From Xiheibacterium sp038325765 (GTDB lineage Bacteria; Myxococcota_A; Polyangia; Nannocystales; Nannocystaceae): a stretch of DNA of 64,000 bases. The position numbers and the translations under genes were made by a program. The first letter of the stretch is position 1. Each line of letters starts with the position of its first letter. Positions 46,037-54,562 of this stretch are shown piece by piece. The notes beneath the pieces are model-generated. The model saw only the letters and a list, made by a program, of their open reading frames with translations, was not told the DNA's origin and made no database searches. The stretch lies in NCBI GenBank assembly GCA_038325765.1, contig JBBQJI010000002.1, forward strand, positions 62,001 through 126,000, in the 5' to 3' direction.

Positions 46037-46908
46037 GGCGGCAACGGGCGGCGGTAGACGAGGTCGTTGGCGAGGTGGACGAGATCGAAGCGCGTGCTGA
46101 CGTTGAGCAGGCTCTCGGAGTGGCCGAGCAGCAGGTAGCCGCCGGGGTTCAGCGTATCGTAGAACGCCTCGACGATCCGCGCCCGTGCCGCAGGCGCGAG
46201 GTACATGAGGACGTTGCGACAGAAGATGACGTCGCAGGAACCGAGCACGTGGTAGCGGTCGGTTGCGAGCAGGTTGAGCTGCCCGAAGGAGCACATCGCG
46301 CGGAGATCCTCGCGGATCTCGAAACCGCCCTCGACGTCGCGGAAGTACGCGCGCTGGTACTGGGCGCTGGTGGTGCGGAAGCTCGACGGGCCGTAGCAGC
46401 CGCGCCGCGCACGGGCGACCACCTTGCGGCTGATGTCGGAGCCCACCACCCGCAGCGACCACCCGCGCAGTCGCGGCGCCTCGCGCAGCAGCATCGCGAT
46501 GGTGTAGACCTCTTCGCCGGTCGAGCACCCCGCGCTCCACACCGTCAGGCGGCGCGAGCCTCCGAGGCGGTTGGCGAGGTCGGGGATGATCTCGCCGACG
46601 AAGGCGTCGAGCTGGTACTGCTCGCGGAAGAGATAGGTCTCGTGGGTTGTGAGGCGCTCGATCGCGTCCTCGAGCTCACGGCCCCCGGCCGGATCGTAGC
46701 GGAGGTAGTGGTAGTAGTCGGAGAACGTCGCCAGGCCCAGGGCAGCGATCCGCGGACCGAGCCGGCGCTGCAAGAAGAACGGCGAGCCGATGCCGTGGGA
46801 CAGGCCGCAGTACTCCTCGACCACCTCTTGGAGCAGCCGCGATTCCTCGTTGGAGATCGGCGGTGAGCCGCCGAAATCGTGCGGCAGTGGCGTCGGCCTC
46901 TGGTTCAC
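46033..46908 (-). CDS. cheR: Chemotaxis protein methyltransferase CheR
   Basis: The 291-residue protein has the N-terminal helical domain, LTTHETYLFRE near residue 86 (usual LTxNETxFFR; His replaces Asn and Leu replaces Phe), the S-adenosylmethionine site VWSAGCSTGEEVYTIAML near 122, and CDVIFCRNVLMYL near 225. It methylates Glu residues of receptors. GTG at 46908 overlaps the HEAT gene stop. No C-terminal TPR extension is present. Confidence 0.94.
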   Translation of the reverse strand: MNQRPTPLPHDFGGSPPISNEESRLLQEVVEEYCGLSHGIGSPFFLQRRLGPRIAALGLATFSDYYHYLRYDPAGGRELEDAIERLTTHETYLFREQYQLDAFVGEIIPDLANRLGGSRRLTVWSAGCSTGEEVYTIAMLLREAPRLRGWSLRVVGSDISRKVVARARRGCYGPSSFRTTSAQYQRAYFRDVEGGFEIREDLRAMCSFGQLNLLATDRYHVLGSCDVIFCRNVLMYLAPAARARIVEAFYDTLNPGGYLLLGHSESLLNVSTRFDLVHLANDLVYRRPLPP

Positions 46909-48908
46909 CCCCGGCGCTCCGTCGACAACGTGCCGCCGAGCTCGGCCACGGCCTCACCCACCGCCTGGCGCACGAGCGGATCGCGCTCGTGGTCGTGCAC
47001 CCGGAGCAGGGGCTGCAGCGCGGTGCGGTCACGGCGACGCCCGAGCGCCTGCGCGGCCGCCCAGCGCACATCCCAGCGATCATGGCTGAGCAGGCCCAGC
47101 AGCGCCGCGGTGGCGCGGTGATGAGCGAAACCCGACAGCGCGCGTGCGGCGGCCTTTACCACCTCGTGATCGGCCGACAGGCTGAGGCTCATCAGCATCG
47201 TGAGATCTTGGTCGGCGCCCGAGCGGCCCAGACCCGCGATCGCGTGGACCACCGCCGCCGGCGCGGTGTCCTCGGCGACGATCGCCCGTAGCCGCGGCAA
47301 CGCGACGGGATTGTCGAGCATCACCAACGCCGCGGCCGCGGCCGCCCGGACCTGCGGTGCGCGATCGTGAGTCGCCGACAACAGGGCCTGGGGCGCTTGC
47401 GGTACGGCGAGCTGGCCGAGCGCGCGGCAGGCCGCGGCGCGGACCAACGGCTCTTCGTCGGCCAACGCGAACGCGAGCGCGTCGGCGCCCTCGGGATCGC
47501 CGGGCACGCTGCCCAGGGCGATCGCGGCAGCCACCCGCACCGACGCGTCGGCCGAGCCGAGCAAGCCCACCAGTGACGGGGCCCATCGCGCCGAGCCGAG
47601 GGCGCCGGCGACCCGGCACAGGTTGCGCGCGAGCGCGGCCTCGGTCGGCCAGGGCGAGCCGACGATGAGCGTGAGATCTTCGGGGCTGCTCGTGCCGCGG
47701 CCGAGGATCACCGCCACCGCATCGGCGGCCGACTCGCCCAGGCGGCCATCGTGGGCCATCGCCCGGTACAGCGGCGCGAGGCAGGTGCGATCGCCGATGT
47801 GCGCCAGCGACTCTGCCGCGGCCACCGCCGCCTCGTCGCCGCCGTCGCCGAGCCCGGCGGTCAGACACTCGAGCAGCAGCGGATCGACGCGGCCGAGGGG
47901 CAGCGCGCCGATGAGGCGGAACAGCGGCTCGCGCTGCGCCGGCGCGAGCCGCTGTTCCGCCGCCGTGCGCAGCACCGCGTTGGCGGAGGCCCCGAACGCG
48001 GCGACCATCGCGATGCCCCGATCGAGCGCGTCGGGATCGTCCATCACCTCCAGCAGCACCGTGATCGCTTCGACGTCGCCCGCGAGCGCGCACAGGCGCA
48101 TCGCGGCCTGGCGGACCTGCGGCACCCGGTGCTCGAGCAGACCGCGCAGCCGCTCCTTCATGGTCGCATCGGCGCGCGAGAGCTCGGCGCCCACGATGGA
48201 GGTGTGGCCGGCCTCCGCGAGCTCGTCGTCGAGCCGGGAGAGGGCGACAGCCGCCGCCGCACGCACCCCCGCCATCGCGTCGAGCAACAGCGCCATGAGC
48301 AGCGGCGCAGCGGCGGGGCTCTTGCTCTGGCCGAGCACCGCCACCGCGGCGCGCCGCGACACCGCCGAGCCGAGCAGCGGCTCGATGCGCGCGACCTCGA
48401 CGATCGCCGCAGACTCGCGCAGCGCATCGAGGGCGCTCACCCGCAAGGTCTCGGAGGGATCCGTGAGCACGCCGAGCAGGGCGTCGATGGCCGCAGGCGA
48501 CGCGATGCGGCCCAGGCCGGCCGATGCGGCGGCGCGCATGTTCGCGCCGTGCCGGTCCGGATCGAGGCGGGTGATCAGGCGATCGGTGTCGTCGTCGTCC
48601 GCAATCTCGCTGAGCAGCTCCACCAGCGCGCGCTCGTCGGGATTGTCGTCGACGCGGCGCCGCAGCGGCGCGCGGGACCGGGCGGCGTGGCGCACCAGGA
48701 CGTCACGGGCGCCGGCCCTGGGATCGACCTCGGGGCTCAGCACCAGATCGAGCAGGCGCTCGATCGCGGCCGCAGCCTCGACGTCGGCGGCGGCATCGAG
48801 CGCCTGCGCCACCGCGTCGGCGGCCTGCTTGCGATCGCGCCACGTGGGCGCACCGAGGGCGGCGAGCGCCTCGCCGAGCGTGCCGGTGACACCGGCCGCA
48901 TCCCTCAC
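46905..48908 (-). CDS. HEAT-repeat protein of the chemosensory operon
   Basis: The 667-residue product is almost entirely helical HEAT/PBS-lyase-like repeats of about 30 residues. Examples are MRAAASAGLGRIASPAAIDALLGVL, LRVSALDALRESAAIVEVARIEPLL, VRAAACRALGQLAVPQAPQALL and VRAAAAAALVMLDNPVALPRL. There is no signal peptide or catalytic motif. HEAT proteins of this kind are scaffolds; I recall a HEAT-repeat component in the Myxococcus xanthus Che7 system. It is coupled on both sides, to the degenerate receiver and to cheR, so it probably binds a Che protein. Confidence 0.85.
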   Translation of the reverse strand: MRDAAGVTGTLGEALAALGAPTWRDRKQAADAVAQALDAAADVEAAAAIERLLDLVLSPEVDPRAGARDVLVRHAARSRAPLRRRVDDNPDERALVELLSEIADDDDTDRLITRLDPDRHGANMRAAASAGLGRIASPAAIDALLGVLTDPSETLRVSALDALRESAAIVEVARIEPLLGSAVSRRAAVAVLGQSKSPAAAPLLMALLLDAMAGVRAAAAVALSRLDDELAEAGHTSIVGAELSRADATMKERLRGLLEHRVPQVRQAAMRLCALAGDVEAITVLLEVMDDPDALDRGIAMVAAFGASANAVLRTAAEQRLAPAQREPLFRLIGALPLGRVDPLLLECLTAGLGDGGDEAAVAAAESLAHIGDRTCLAPLYRAMAHDGRLGESAADAVAVILGRGTSSPEDLTLIVGSPWPTEAALARNLCRVAGALGSARWAPSLVGLLGSADASVRVAAAIALGSVPGDPEGADALAFALADEEPLVRAAACRALGQLAVPQAPQALLSATHDRAPQVRAAAAAALVMLDNPVALPRLRAIVAEDTAPAAVVHAIAGLGRSGADQDLTMLMSLSLSADHEVVKAAARALSGFAHHRATAALLGLLSHDRWDVRWAAAQALGRRRDRTALQPLLRVHDHERDPLVRQAVGEAVAELGGTLSTERRG

Positions 48909-49600
48909 GCCGGCACCTCGGGACGGCCGAGCGCGGCCATCAGCTCCCAGAATGCGTTCCGGATCGGATCGGCGACGGTGCGGCTGGGCGTGTGGGTGAC
49001 GTGGGCGAACAGCTCGCGCGCAGCCTCGAGATCATGGGCCACCGCGCGCTCGGCCGCGGCCGCATCGGCGGCGCCGAGGATCCGATCGCCGTTGTACAGG
49101 ACCACGTCGGCGACGATGAGCTTGGCGAGATCGGCCTCGTCGTGCTCGCCCATGCGACCGTCCCCGATCGCGCGCAGCGCCTCGCCGGCCTCGAGGTGGA
49201 GATCGGCGGTGGTGTCCTCGATGCCGAGCACGCGCCGCAGCTTGGCGGGCAGGGCGTCGCCGAGGTGGTGGATCTCGACGTAGTCGTCGGCACCATACAG
49301 CCGGGTCGGCCGGCGCTTGTAACTGGTCGAGCGGTAGACCGACGCCACCAAAACGATGGCCTGGGCGCCGGCGCCGGTGGTGCCCAGCTGGCGGGTGCGC
49401 TCGCACAGCTCGAAGGCCGGCACCCCCGGCAGCGCCACGTCGAGGACCAACGCGCCCCAGGGCCCGGCGTTCAACAGCGCCAGCGCAGCGTCGGCATCGG
49501 CGGCCGGCGTCGGATCGAAGCCCTCTTGCTGCAGCACCCGGCCGACGATCTGCCGCACGGCCGATCGCTCGTGGGCGACGATGACGCGCGGACGGTTCAT
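48905..49600 (-). CDS. Response regulator with degenerate receiver and C-terminal helical domain
   Basis: The product is 231 residues. The receiver keeps phosphoacceptor Asp54 in ALVLDVALPGV, but only one acidic residue remains at the metal site (VIVAHERSAV). The usual Lys-Pro is replaced in ADDYVEIHHLGD. The C-terminal 100 residues include EADLAKLIVADVVLYNGDRI, a helical motif (LARxIVSDIxLYN type) seen in other deltaproteobacterial receivers. It probably acts as a binding module, possibly phosphorylation-independent. ATG at 49600 overlaps the cheW stop. Confidence 0.78.
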   Translation of the reverse strand: MNRPRVIVAHERSAVRQIVGRVLQQEGFDPTPAADADAALALLNAGPWGALVLDVALPGVPAFELCERTRQLGTTGAGAQAIVLVASVYRSTSYKRRPTRLYGADDYVEIHHLGDALPAKLRRVLGIEDTTADLHLEAGEALRAIGDGRMGEHDEADLAKLIVADVVLYNGDRILGAADAAAAERAVAHDLEAARELFAHVTHTPSRTVADPIRNAFWELMAALGRPEVPA

Positions 49601-50097
49601 GGCTCGTCCCCCGGACCGCCGCCGCGCCCGACGCTCGGGTCGAGCAGCGCATCGAGATTCAGGACGAACACCATCTCCTCGCCGGCGCGACACACCCCCG
49701 AGAAAAACTCATGGCTGGTCCCCTTCACCCGCAGCAGTGACGGCGCCGGCCTCACCGAGTCGGCGGACACCCCGAGCTCGCCGATGATCCGATCCACGCG
49801 TAGGCCCAGGATGCGGCCGCGCACGCTGACGATGATGAGCTTGTTGAGGCGCTCGAGCGCGGGATCGATGGTGACGCCGAAGCGGTGCCTCAGATCGACG
49901 ACCGGGATCACGACGCCGCGGAGCTGGATGACGCCTTCGATGAGATCGGGCGCGTGGGGCACGGGACGCACCGCGTGCGGGCGGGCGTCGATGACCTCCT
50001 TGATCCGCATGATGTCGATCGCGTAGGCATCGGCGCCCACCCGGAAGCCGGCGAGCTTGAGCTGCGGCCGACCGTCCTCGCTACGGAGCCCGCTCAT
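49597..50097 (-). CDS. cheW: CheW coupling protein
   Basis: The 166-residue CheW-like domain shows LAGFRVGADAYAIDIMRIKEVI near residue 15, DLIEGVIQLRGVVIPVVDLRHRFG near 50, and VFVLNLDALLD at the end. These are the hallmark SH3-like fold strands. It links CheA to receptors. It is the second of two tandem cheW genes and is coupled to both neighbours. A short Gly-rich tail is extra. Confidence 0.93.
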   Translation of the reverse strand: MSGLRSEDGRPQLKLAGFRVGADAYAIDIMRIKEVIDARPHAVRPVPHAPDLIEGVIQLRGVVIPVVDLRHRFGVTIDPALERLNKLIIVSVRGRILGLRVDRIIGELGVSADSVRPAPSLLRVKGTSHEFFSGVCRAGEEMVFVLNLDALLDPSVGRGGGPGDEP

Positions 50098-50681
50098 GCT
50101 CGCACCCTGGGAGCGACGTCGACGCGGATGAAGTCGCGGGCGTCGAGCACCACCGCGAGATCGAGGATGATGAGGATCTCGTCGCCATGGCGGGCGAGCG
50201 CGGCGATGAAGCCGGCCCGGGCCCCGGCGAGGGCCCCCGGCGGCGGCTCGAACGCCTCGGGTGGGATCGGCACGACGTCGTGCACCCCGTCGACGATCAT
50301 TCCGTAGAGTTCGCCGTCGTGGTCGACGATGAGCACCCGCGCCGACGCGGGGGTGCGCTGCGGGGTCAGTCGTAGCCGCCGTGCGAGATCGATCATCGGG
50401 ATGACGGTGCCGCGCACGTTGCCGATACCGACCACGAAGTCGGCGGTACGCGGCACCGGGGTCGTGTTCATCGGCTTGGTGATCTCGGCCAGATCGTGGA
50501 TCGACAGGCCATAGAGCTCGCCGCCGCAGCGGAAGGTGAGACAGCGGCGAAGATCCTGCCGGACCTCACGGGAGTAACCGTGCTCGTAGTCCTCTTCGGT
50601 CGCGAGGTTCTCACCGCTGCGCGACAGGGACTGCCACAGATCTTCGCCCTCACGCGCCAAGGGAAGCCTCCATCGCCGCAC
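50094..50681 (-). CDS. cheW: CheW coupling protein
   Basis: The 195-residue CheW-like protein has about 45 extra N-terminal residues. The domain shows CLTFRCGGELYGLSIHDLAEITK, VVGIGNVRGTVIPMIDLARRL, and EILIILDLAVVLDARDFI. The start is uncertain: GTG at 50681 overlaps the end of cheA by 32 bases, and a TTG at 50660 would overlap less. The two CheW copies differ strongly, which suggests separate interaction partners. Confidence 0.9.
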   Translation of the reverse strand: MRRWRLPLAREGEDLWQSLSRSGENLATEEDYEHGYSREVRQDLRRCLTFRCGGELYGLSIHDLAEITKPMNTTPVPRTADFVVGIGNVRGTVIPMIDLARRLRLTPQRTPASARVLIVDHDGELYGMIVDGVHDVVPIPPEAFEPPPGALAGARAGFIAALARHGDEILIILDLAVVLDARDFIRVDVAPRVRA

Positions 50682-52758
50682 TCACGGCAGCGCCGCCGAT
50701 CTCGCGGCCCACTGCTTCTTCGACCAGGGCCGCGACGTCGAGCAGCAGCACCGTTCGGCCGCCCCCGAGCTCGGTGGCGCCGGCGATACCCGGCACGCCG
50801 CGCAACGCGGCGCCGATCGACTTGATGACGACGTCCTGCTGACCGAGCAGATCGTCGACGACCAGCCCGACCCGGTGCTGGGCGAGGCCGACGACGATCA
50901 CGTAGATGCGCGGGTTGTCCGAGCGCCGCTGCCGGGGCAGCTCGAACAGGCGCTCGAGATGACACAGTGGCAGCGTCTTTCCGTGCAGCGTGATGACCTC
51001 GGCGCCGTCGACCGTGCGGATCTCGGGCCGGGTGACCATGACCGACTCGAGCACCGAATTGAGGGGGATGCAGAAGGTCTGCCCCGCGGTCTGCACCACC
51101 AGCGCCTGGATGATCGCCAAGGTGACCGGCAAGGTGATCGAGAACGTGGTGCCGCGGCCGACGGTGGTGTTGACGTCGATGATGCCCGAAAGCCGCGAGA
51201 TGTTGGTCTTGACCACGTCCATCCCGACGCCGCGGCCCGACAGGACGCCCGGGACGCTCCGGGTGGTGAGGCCGGGCATGAACACCAGCTCGATGATCTG
51301 CTGCGGCGTCATCTCGCGCAGATCCTCCTCGCGGTGCAGGCCACGGCGCAGGGCCGACTCGCGGATCTGCCGGAGGTCGATGCCGCGCCCGTCGTCTTCG
51401 ACCTCGAGCACGACCCGACTTCCGCGCTGGAACGCCCGCAGCTCGACGCGACCGACCGCGGCCTTGCCCGACGCCAACCGCTCGCTCCGCGACTCGATGC
51501 CGTGGTCGATGCAGTTGCGGATCATGTGCATCAGCGGATCGCTGAGTTCCTCGACGATGAGCTTGTCGAGTTCGGTCTCTTCGCCCGAGATGCCGAGCCT
51601 GATCTCCTTGCCCGCCTCGCGACCGAGCTTGCGGACGACGCGGGCGAGCTTGTCGAAGACCTGGCCCAGCGGCACCATGCGGACGTCGAGCACGCCCTGC
51701 TGCAGCAGCGAGACCTTGCGCGACAAGGTGCGCAACTCGGCGCTGAGCTCCCGCGAGATGTCCGGCGCCGCACCGCGACGGCGCAGGCGGTCGACGCTGT
51801 CGACCAAGGTGGCCTGGGCCACGCCGATCTCGCCGATCAGGTTCATGAGCTGATCGAGCCGCGCGAGGTCGACACGCACCGTGCGGCTGATGCTGCGCAG
51901 GCTGACGTCGTGGCCGACGGCCATCTCGGGGTCGTCGAGCAGGCGCTCGCCATCGCCCGGTGGTGGCCCGCCGACGTCGGCGATGGGCTCATCGACGTGC
52001 TCGCCGCCCGCACGCTGCGGCGCGCCTTCGCGGACCAACGGGTGGACGCTGACCCCGTCGCCCGCCAGCGAATCCGACACCGCCGCGTGCGGAGAGGTGC
52101 TGCCCAGCAAGATGTCTAGATCGATGCGATCGTCCGCGCTGGAATCGGCGCTCGGCAGATAGGTGATGACCTCGCCGAATTCCTTTAGGCGCGCCTTGAG
52201 CCCCTCGATCCCGACGTCGATGGCCAGCAGGTCGAACGATGCGTGCACGCGGTACAGCGTGCGGCCGAGGCGGACGTTCTCGCGCAGACGGTGCTCTTCG
52301 TACTCGGTGAGCACGCTGAGGATCGACTCGTCGATCCCCGGCAGCTCGGTGGCGACGCGCTCGGGCCTCACCCTGCCGACCAGCGCGTCGATACGCCCGA
52401 GCAGCGTCTCGATCGCCGGTCCGTCGGTCTCGTGCTCGTGGGCGACGAGCAGCGCTGCGAAGCACTCGACGGCCTCGAACAGCACGTCCAACGTCGCGGC
52501 GTTGAGCGGGACCCGGCCCAGACGCAGGGCATCGAGCGCGTTCTCGAGGCTGTGGCTGAGGGTCGCGATCGGGCCGGCGGCGAACAGCGCCGCGAGCCCC
52601 TTGAGGCTGTGGATCGCCCGGAACGCGGCGTTGAGCGCCTCGGGCTCCTCGATGCCGTTGCGTTGGCCGGACTCGAGCTCGAGCAGGCGCCGCGAGAACT
52701 CCTCGACGACCTCCTGGGCCTCGGGCACGAACTCGGTGTTGGGGCGAGTGGAGCTCAT
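50650..52758 (-). CDS. cheA: Chemotaxis histidine kinase CheA
   Basis: The 702-residue kinase has P1 with the phosphorylated His50 in FRAIHSLKGLAALF and a second N-terminal region to about residue 280. P3 dimerisation helices follow (RVDLARLDQLMNLIGEIGVAQATL). P4 has the ATP motifs HMIRNCIDHGIE (N box), VEDDGRGIDL (G1) and GRGVGMDVVK (G2). P5 is CheW-like (FCIPLNSVLESV, HRVGLVVDDLLGQQDVVIKSI). No fused receiver is present; CheY is separate. ATG at 52758 follows cheY by 17 bases. Confidence 0.96.
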   Translation of the reverse strand: MSSTRPNTEFVPEAQEVVEEFSRRLLELESGQRNGIEEPEALNAAFRAIHSLKGLAALFAAGPIATLSHSLENALDALRLGRVPLNAATLDVLFEAVECFAALLVAHEHETDGPAIETLLGRIDALVGRVRPERVATELPGIDESILSVLTEYEEHRLRENVRLGRTLYRVHASFDLLAIDVGIEGLKARLKEFGEVITYLPSADSSADDRIDLDILLGSTSPHAAVSDSLAGDGVSVHPLVREGAPQRAGGEHVDEPIADVGGPPPGDGERLLDDPEMAVGHDVSLRSISRTVRVDLARLDQLMNLIGEIGVAQATLVDSVDRLRRRGAAPDISRELSAELRTLSRKVSLLQQGVLDVRMVPLGQVFDKLARVVRKLGREAGKEIRLGISGEETELDKLIVEELSDPLMHMIRNCIDHGIESRSERLASGKAAVGRVELRAFQRGSRVVLEVEDDGRGIDLRQIRESALRRGLHREEDLREMTPQQIIELVFMPGLTTRSVPGVLSGRGVGMDVVKTNISRLSGIIDVNTTVGRGTTFSITLPVTLAIIQALVVQTAGQTFCIPLNSVLESVMVTRPEIRTVDGAEVITLHGKTLPLCHLERLFELPRQRRSDNPRIYVIVVGLAQHRVGLVVDDLLGQQDVVIKSIGAALRGVPGIAGATELGGGRTVLLLDVAALVEEAVGREIGGAAVSAAMEASLGA

Positions 52759-52775
52759 GGGTGGGTCGACGACGC

Positions 52776-53159
52776 CTAGCGGGAGGCGGTCGCGTGCGCG
52801 CGCGCCTGAGCGATCGCCGCGAGCAGCTCATCGGCGGTGAAGGGCTTGGCGAGGAATCCGTTGGCGCCGGCGGCCAGCGCCCGGTCGACGTCATGGCGCG
52901 CAGCGTCCGTGCTGATCACCAGCACCACGACATCCGCGTGGCCCGGTCCGCGACGCACGAAGCGGGTCAGCTCGATGCCGTTGACGTCGGGCATGTTGAC
53001 GTCGGCGATGATCACGTCGACGTCCATCCGCGGGATCTTGCGCAGGGCCTCGAAGCCGTTCTCCGCCTCCTCGACCTCGAAGTCGTTCGACTCGAGGATG
53101 GCGCTGACATACGCACGCATGGCGCGGGAGTCCTCGACCAGCAACGCGCGCGCCGTCAT
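52776..53159 (-). CDS. cheY: CheY-type response regulator
   Basis: The 127-residue receiver has ALLVEDSRAMRAYV (acidic pair), Asp53 in VIIADVNMPDVNGIEL, Thr/Ser in VLVISTD and Lys in NGFLAKPFTADEL. All phosphorylation residues are present and there is no output domain. It is the first gene of the operon and has a TATACT hexamer eight bases before its ATG. Confidence 0.94.
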   Translation of the reverse strand: MTARALLVEDSRAMRAYVSAILESNDFEVEEAENGFEALRKIPRMDVDVIIADVNMPDVNGIELTRFVRRGPGHADVVVLVISTDAARHDVDRALAAGANGFLAKPFTADELLAAIAQARAHATASR

Positions 53160-53167
53160 TCGCAGCG

Positions 53168-53173
53168 AGTATA
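53168..53173 (-). promoter_or_regulatory. -10 element of the chemosensory operon
   Basis: On the minus strand TATACT, close to the consensus, is followed by eight bases and the cheY ATG. A weak TGTCCA lies near the -35 position at a spacing of 20. The site suggests that the operon has its own promoter although ribH-nusB transcription comes from upstream on the same strand. Confidence 0.5.
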
Positions 53174-53249
53174 GCCCCGCTCGCCGCCGCGACTGGACAC
53201 GTCCGCACGGCGGCGCTGTGCCCCCCCCGAACTCGGGCTTGGCGGGGGT

Positions 53250-54035
53250 CTACCCGCTAGGCTGAGCTTCCGTGGCGCGGGGCGGCCCCTCGAGCAGTCG
53301 GCGGAGACGGCCGGCGTGGCGTGGATCGGCGATGACCCACCAGCGGCAGGGTCCGGGGCGGGGGGTGCGGGGCTGCCCGGCTGAGTCGGCTGAGTCGGCT
53401 GGGTCGGCATCGATGGCGGCCCCGTCGTCGGCACCTCGGGCGGTCGCGTCGTCCTCGCGGTCATCGCCGTCGGATTCGGATCGCGACGCACCCAACGAAC
53501 GCGCGGCGGCGATGGTCGCGGCAGGTGCGGGCTCGGGCAGCGGCGCGGTGGCCTCGCCATCGCCCGCGTCGCCGGGTAGCTCACCGCCGAGGCCCAACAC
53601 CACGCCGGTCACCAGCGCCTCGGACAGCTCGCGATCCTCACCGCCGTCCGGCAGCGCGAACAACACGTCGAGCGGTCGCAGGCGCAGGGCCATCGTCACC
53701 GCTTCGATCGCCGCCGCCCGGGCGGCCGCAGCATCGAGGGCGGCCCGCGGCCCGAGCCCGACGACGACGATGCGCTCGGTCGGCAGGTCGTGACGACCCG
53801 GCAGCAACATCAGCTCGCGGCGCCGGCCGGTGCAGAAGCCCTCGCGCAGCAACTTGGAGAGCGCGCCCGCGGTGCGCCAGTCGACCAGCGCGGCCAGACC
53901 CCGCAACGGCCGCTCGTCCTCGAAGCAGGCGAGGACCGCCAGGTCCACGCGGCAGCGCGGCTCGCCCTCGCGCAGGGCGACGCCGTCGAAGAGTTCACGC
54001 CCGAGCCGCTCGATCCGCAGCTCGAAGGCGCTCAC
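53250..54035 (-). CDS. Isolated M17 N-terminal-like domain protein
   Basis: The product is 261 residues. Residues 25-170 resemble the non-catalytic N-terminal domain of leucyl aminopeptidase: CRVDLAVLACFEDERPL, DWRTAGALSKLLREGFCTG, ELMLLPGRHDLPTERIVVVGLG, and ALVTGVVLGLGGEL. The catalytic half with metal ligands is absent. An acidic Ala/Asp/Ser-rich insert of about 55 residues precedes a short final segment CRWWVIADPRHAGRL. The GTG start overlaps the nusB stop. It may be a binding protein derived from a peptidase. Confidence 0.6.
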   Translation of the reverse strand: MSAFELRIERLGRELFDGVALREGEPRCRVDLAVLACFEDERPLRGLAALVDWRTAGALSKLLREGFCTGRRRELMLLPGRHDLPTERIVVVGLGPRAALDAAAARAAAIEAVTMALRLRPLDVLFALPDGGEDRELSEALVTGVVLGLGGELPGDAGDGEATAPLPEPAPAATIAAARSLGASRSESDGDDREDDATARGADDGAAIDADPADSADSAGQPRTPRPGPCRWWVIADPRHAGRLRRLLEGPPRATEAQPSG

Positions 54036-54562
54036 GGGCCGGCCCCCGTGTCGGATCCCGGCTCCGGATCGGCGGGCTCACCCTTCGCCGCGGCCTTGGG
54101 GCGGATACGTTTCGCGAGCGCCTCGACCAGCCCGTTCACGAACGCCGCGCTGCGATCGCTGCCGTAGCGCGCCGCCAGCCGCACCGCCTCGGCGATGACG
54201 GCACCGCGCGGCACGTCGGTGCGCACGAGCAGCTCGGCGGTGGCGATGCGCACCACGTTGCGATCGACGCGATCCATCCGCGACACCCGCCATGTGCGCG
54301 AGGTCGACTCGACCAGGCCGTCGATCTCGTCGCGCCGCGCCACACACAGCGCCACCAGCTCTTCGGCGAAGGCCCGCGCCGCCGGATCGCGAGCGATCCG
54401 GGCGATCACATCCTCGCCCTCGGCGTCGCCCGCCGGCGTGTCCGCCAGTACCAACTGGATCGCGCCCTCGTACTCGCCGGGCGGATAGCTCTCGAGGTGG
54501 CACATCACCGCCAGGGTGAGCTCGCGGCCGGCCTGGCGCACGTCGGTCCGCGAGGTGTTCAT
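54032..54562 (-). CDS. nusB: Transcription antitermination factor NusB
   Basis: The 176-residue helical protein shows RQAGRELTLAVMCHLESYPPGE at the start, then FAEELVALCVARRDEIDGLVES and WRVSRMDRVDRNVVRIATAELLV. The family signature PRGAVIAEAVRLAARYGSDRSAAFVNGLVEAL follows. It acts with NusE in antitermination on rRNA operons. An Ala/Asp/Pro-rich tail is extra. ATG at 54562 overlaps the ribH stop, the classical ribH-nusB arrangement. Confidence 0.95.
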   Translation of the reverse strand: MNTSRTDVRQAGRELTLAVMCHLESYPPGEYEGAIQLVLADTPAGDAEGEDVIARIARDPAARAFAEELVALCVARRDEIDGLVESTSRTWRVSRMDRVDRNVVRIATAELLVRTDVPRGAVIAEAVRLAARYGSDRSAAFVNGLVEALAKRIRPKAAAKGEPADPEPGSDTGAGP

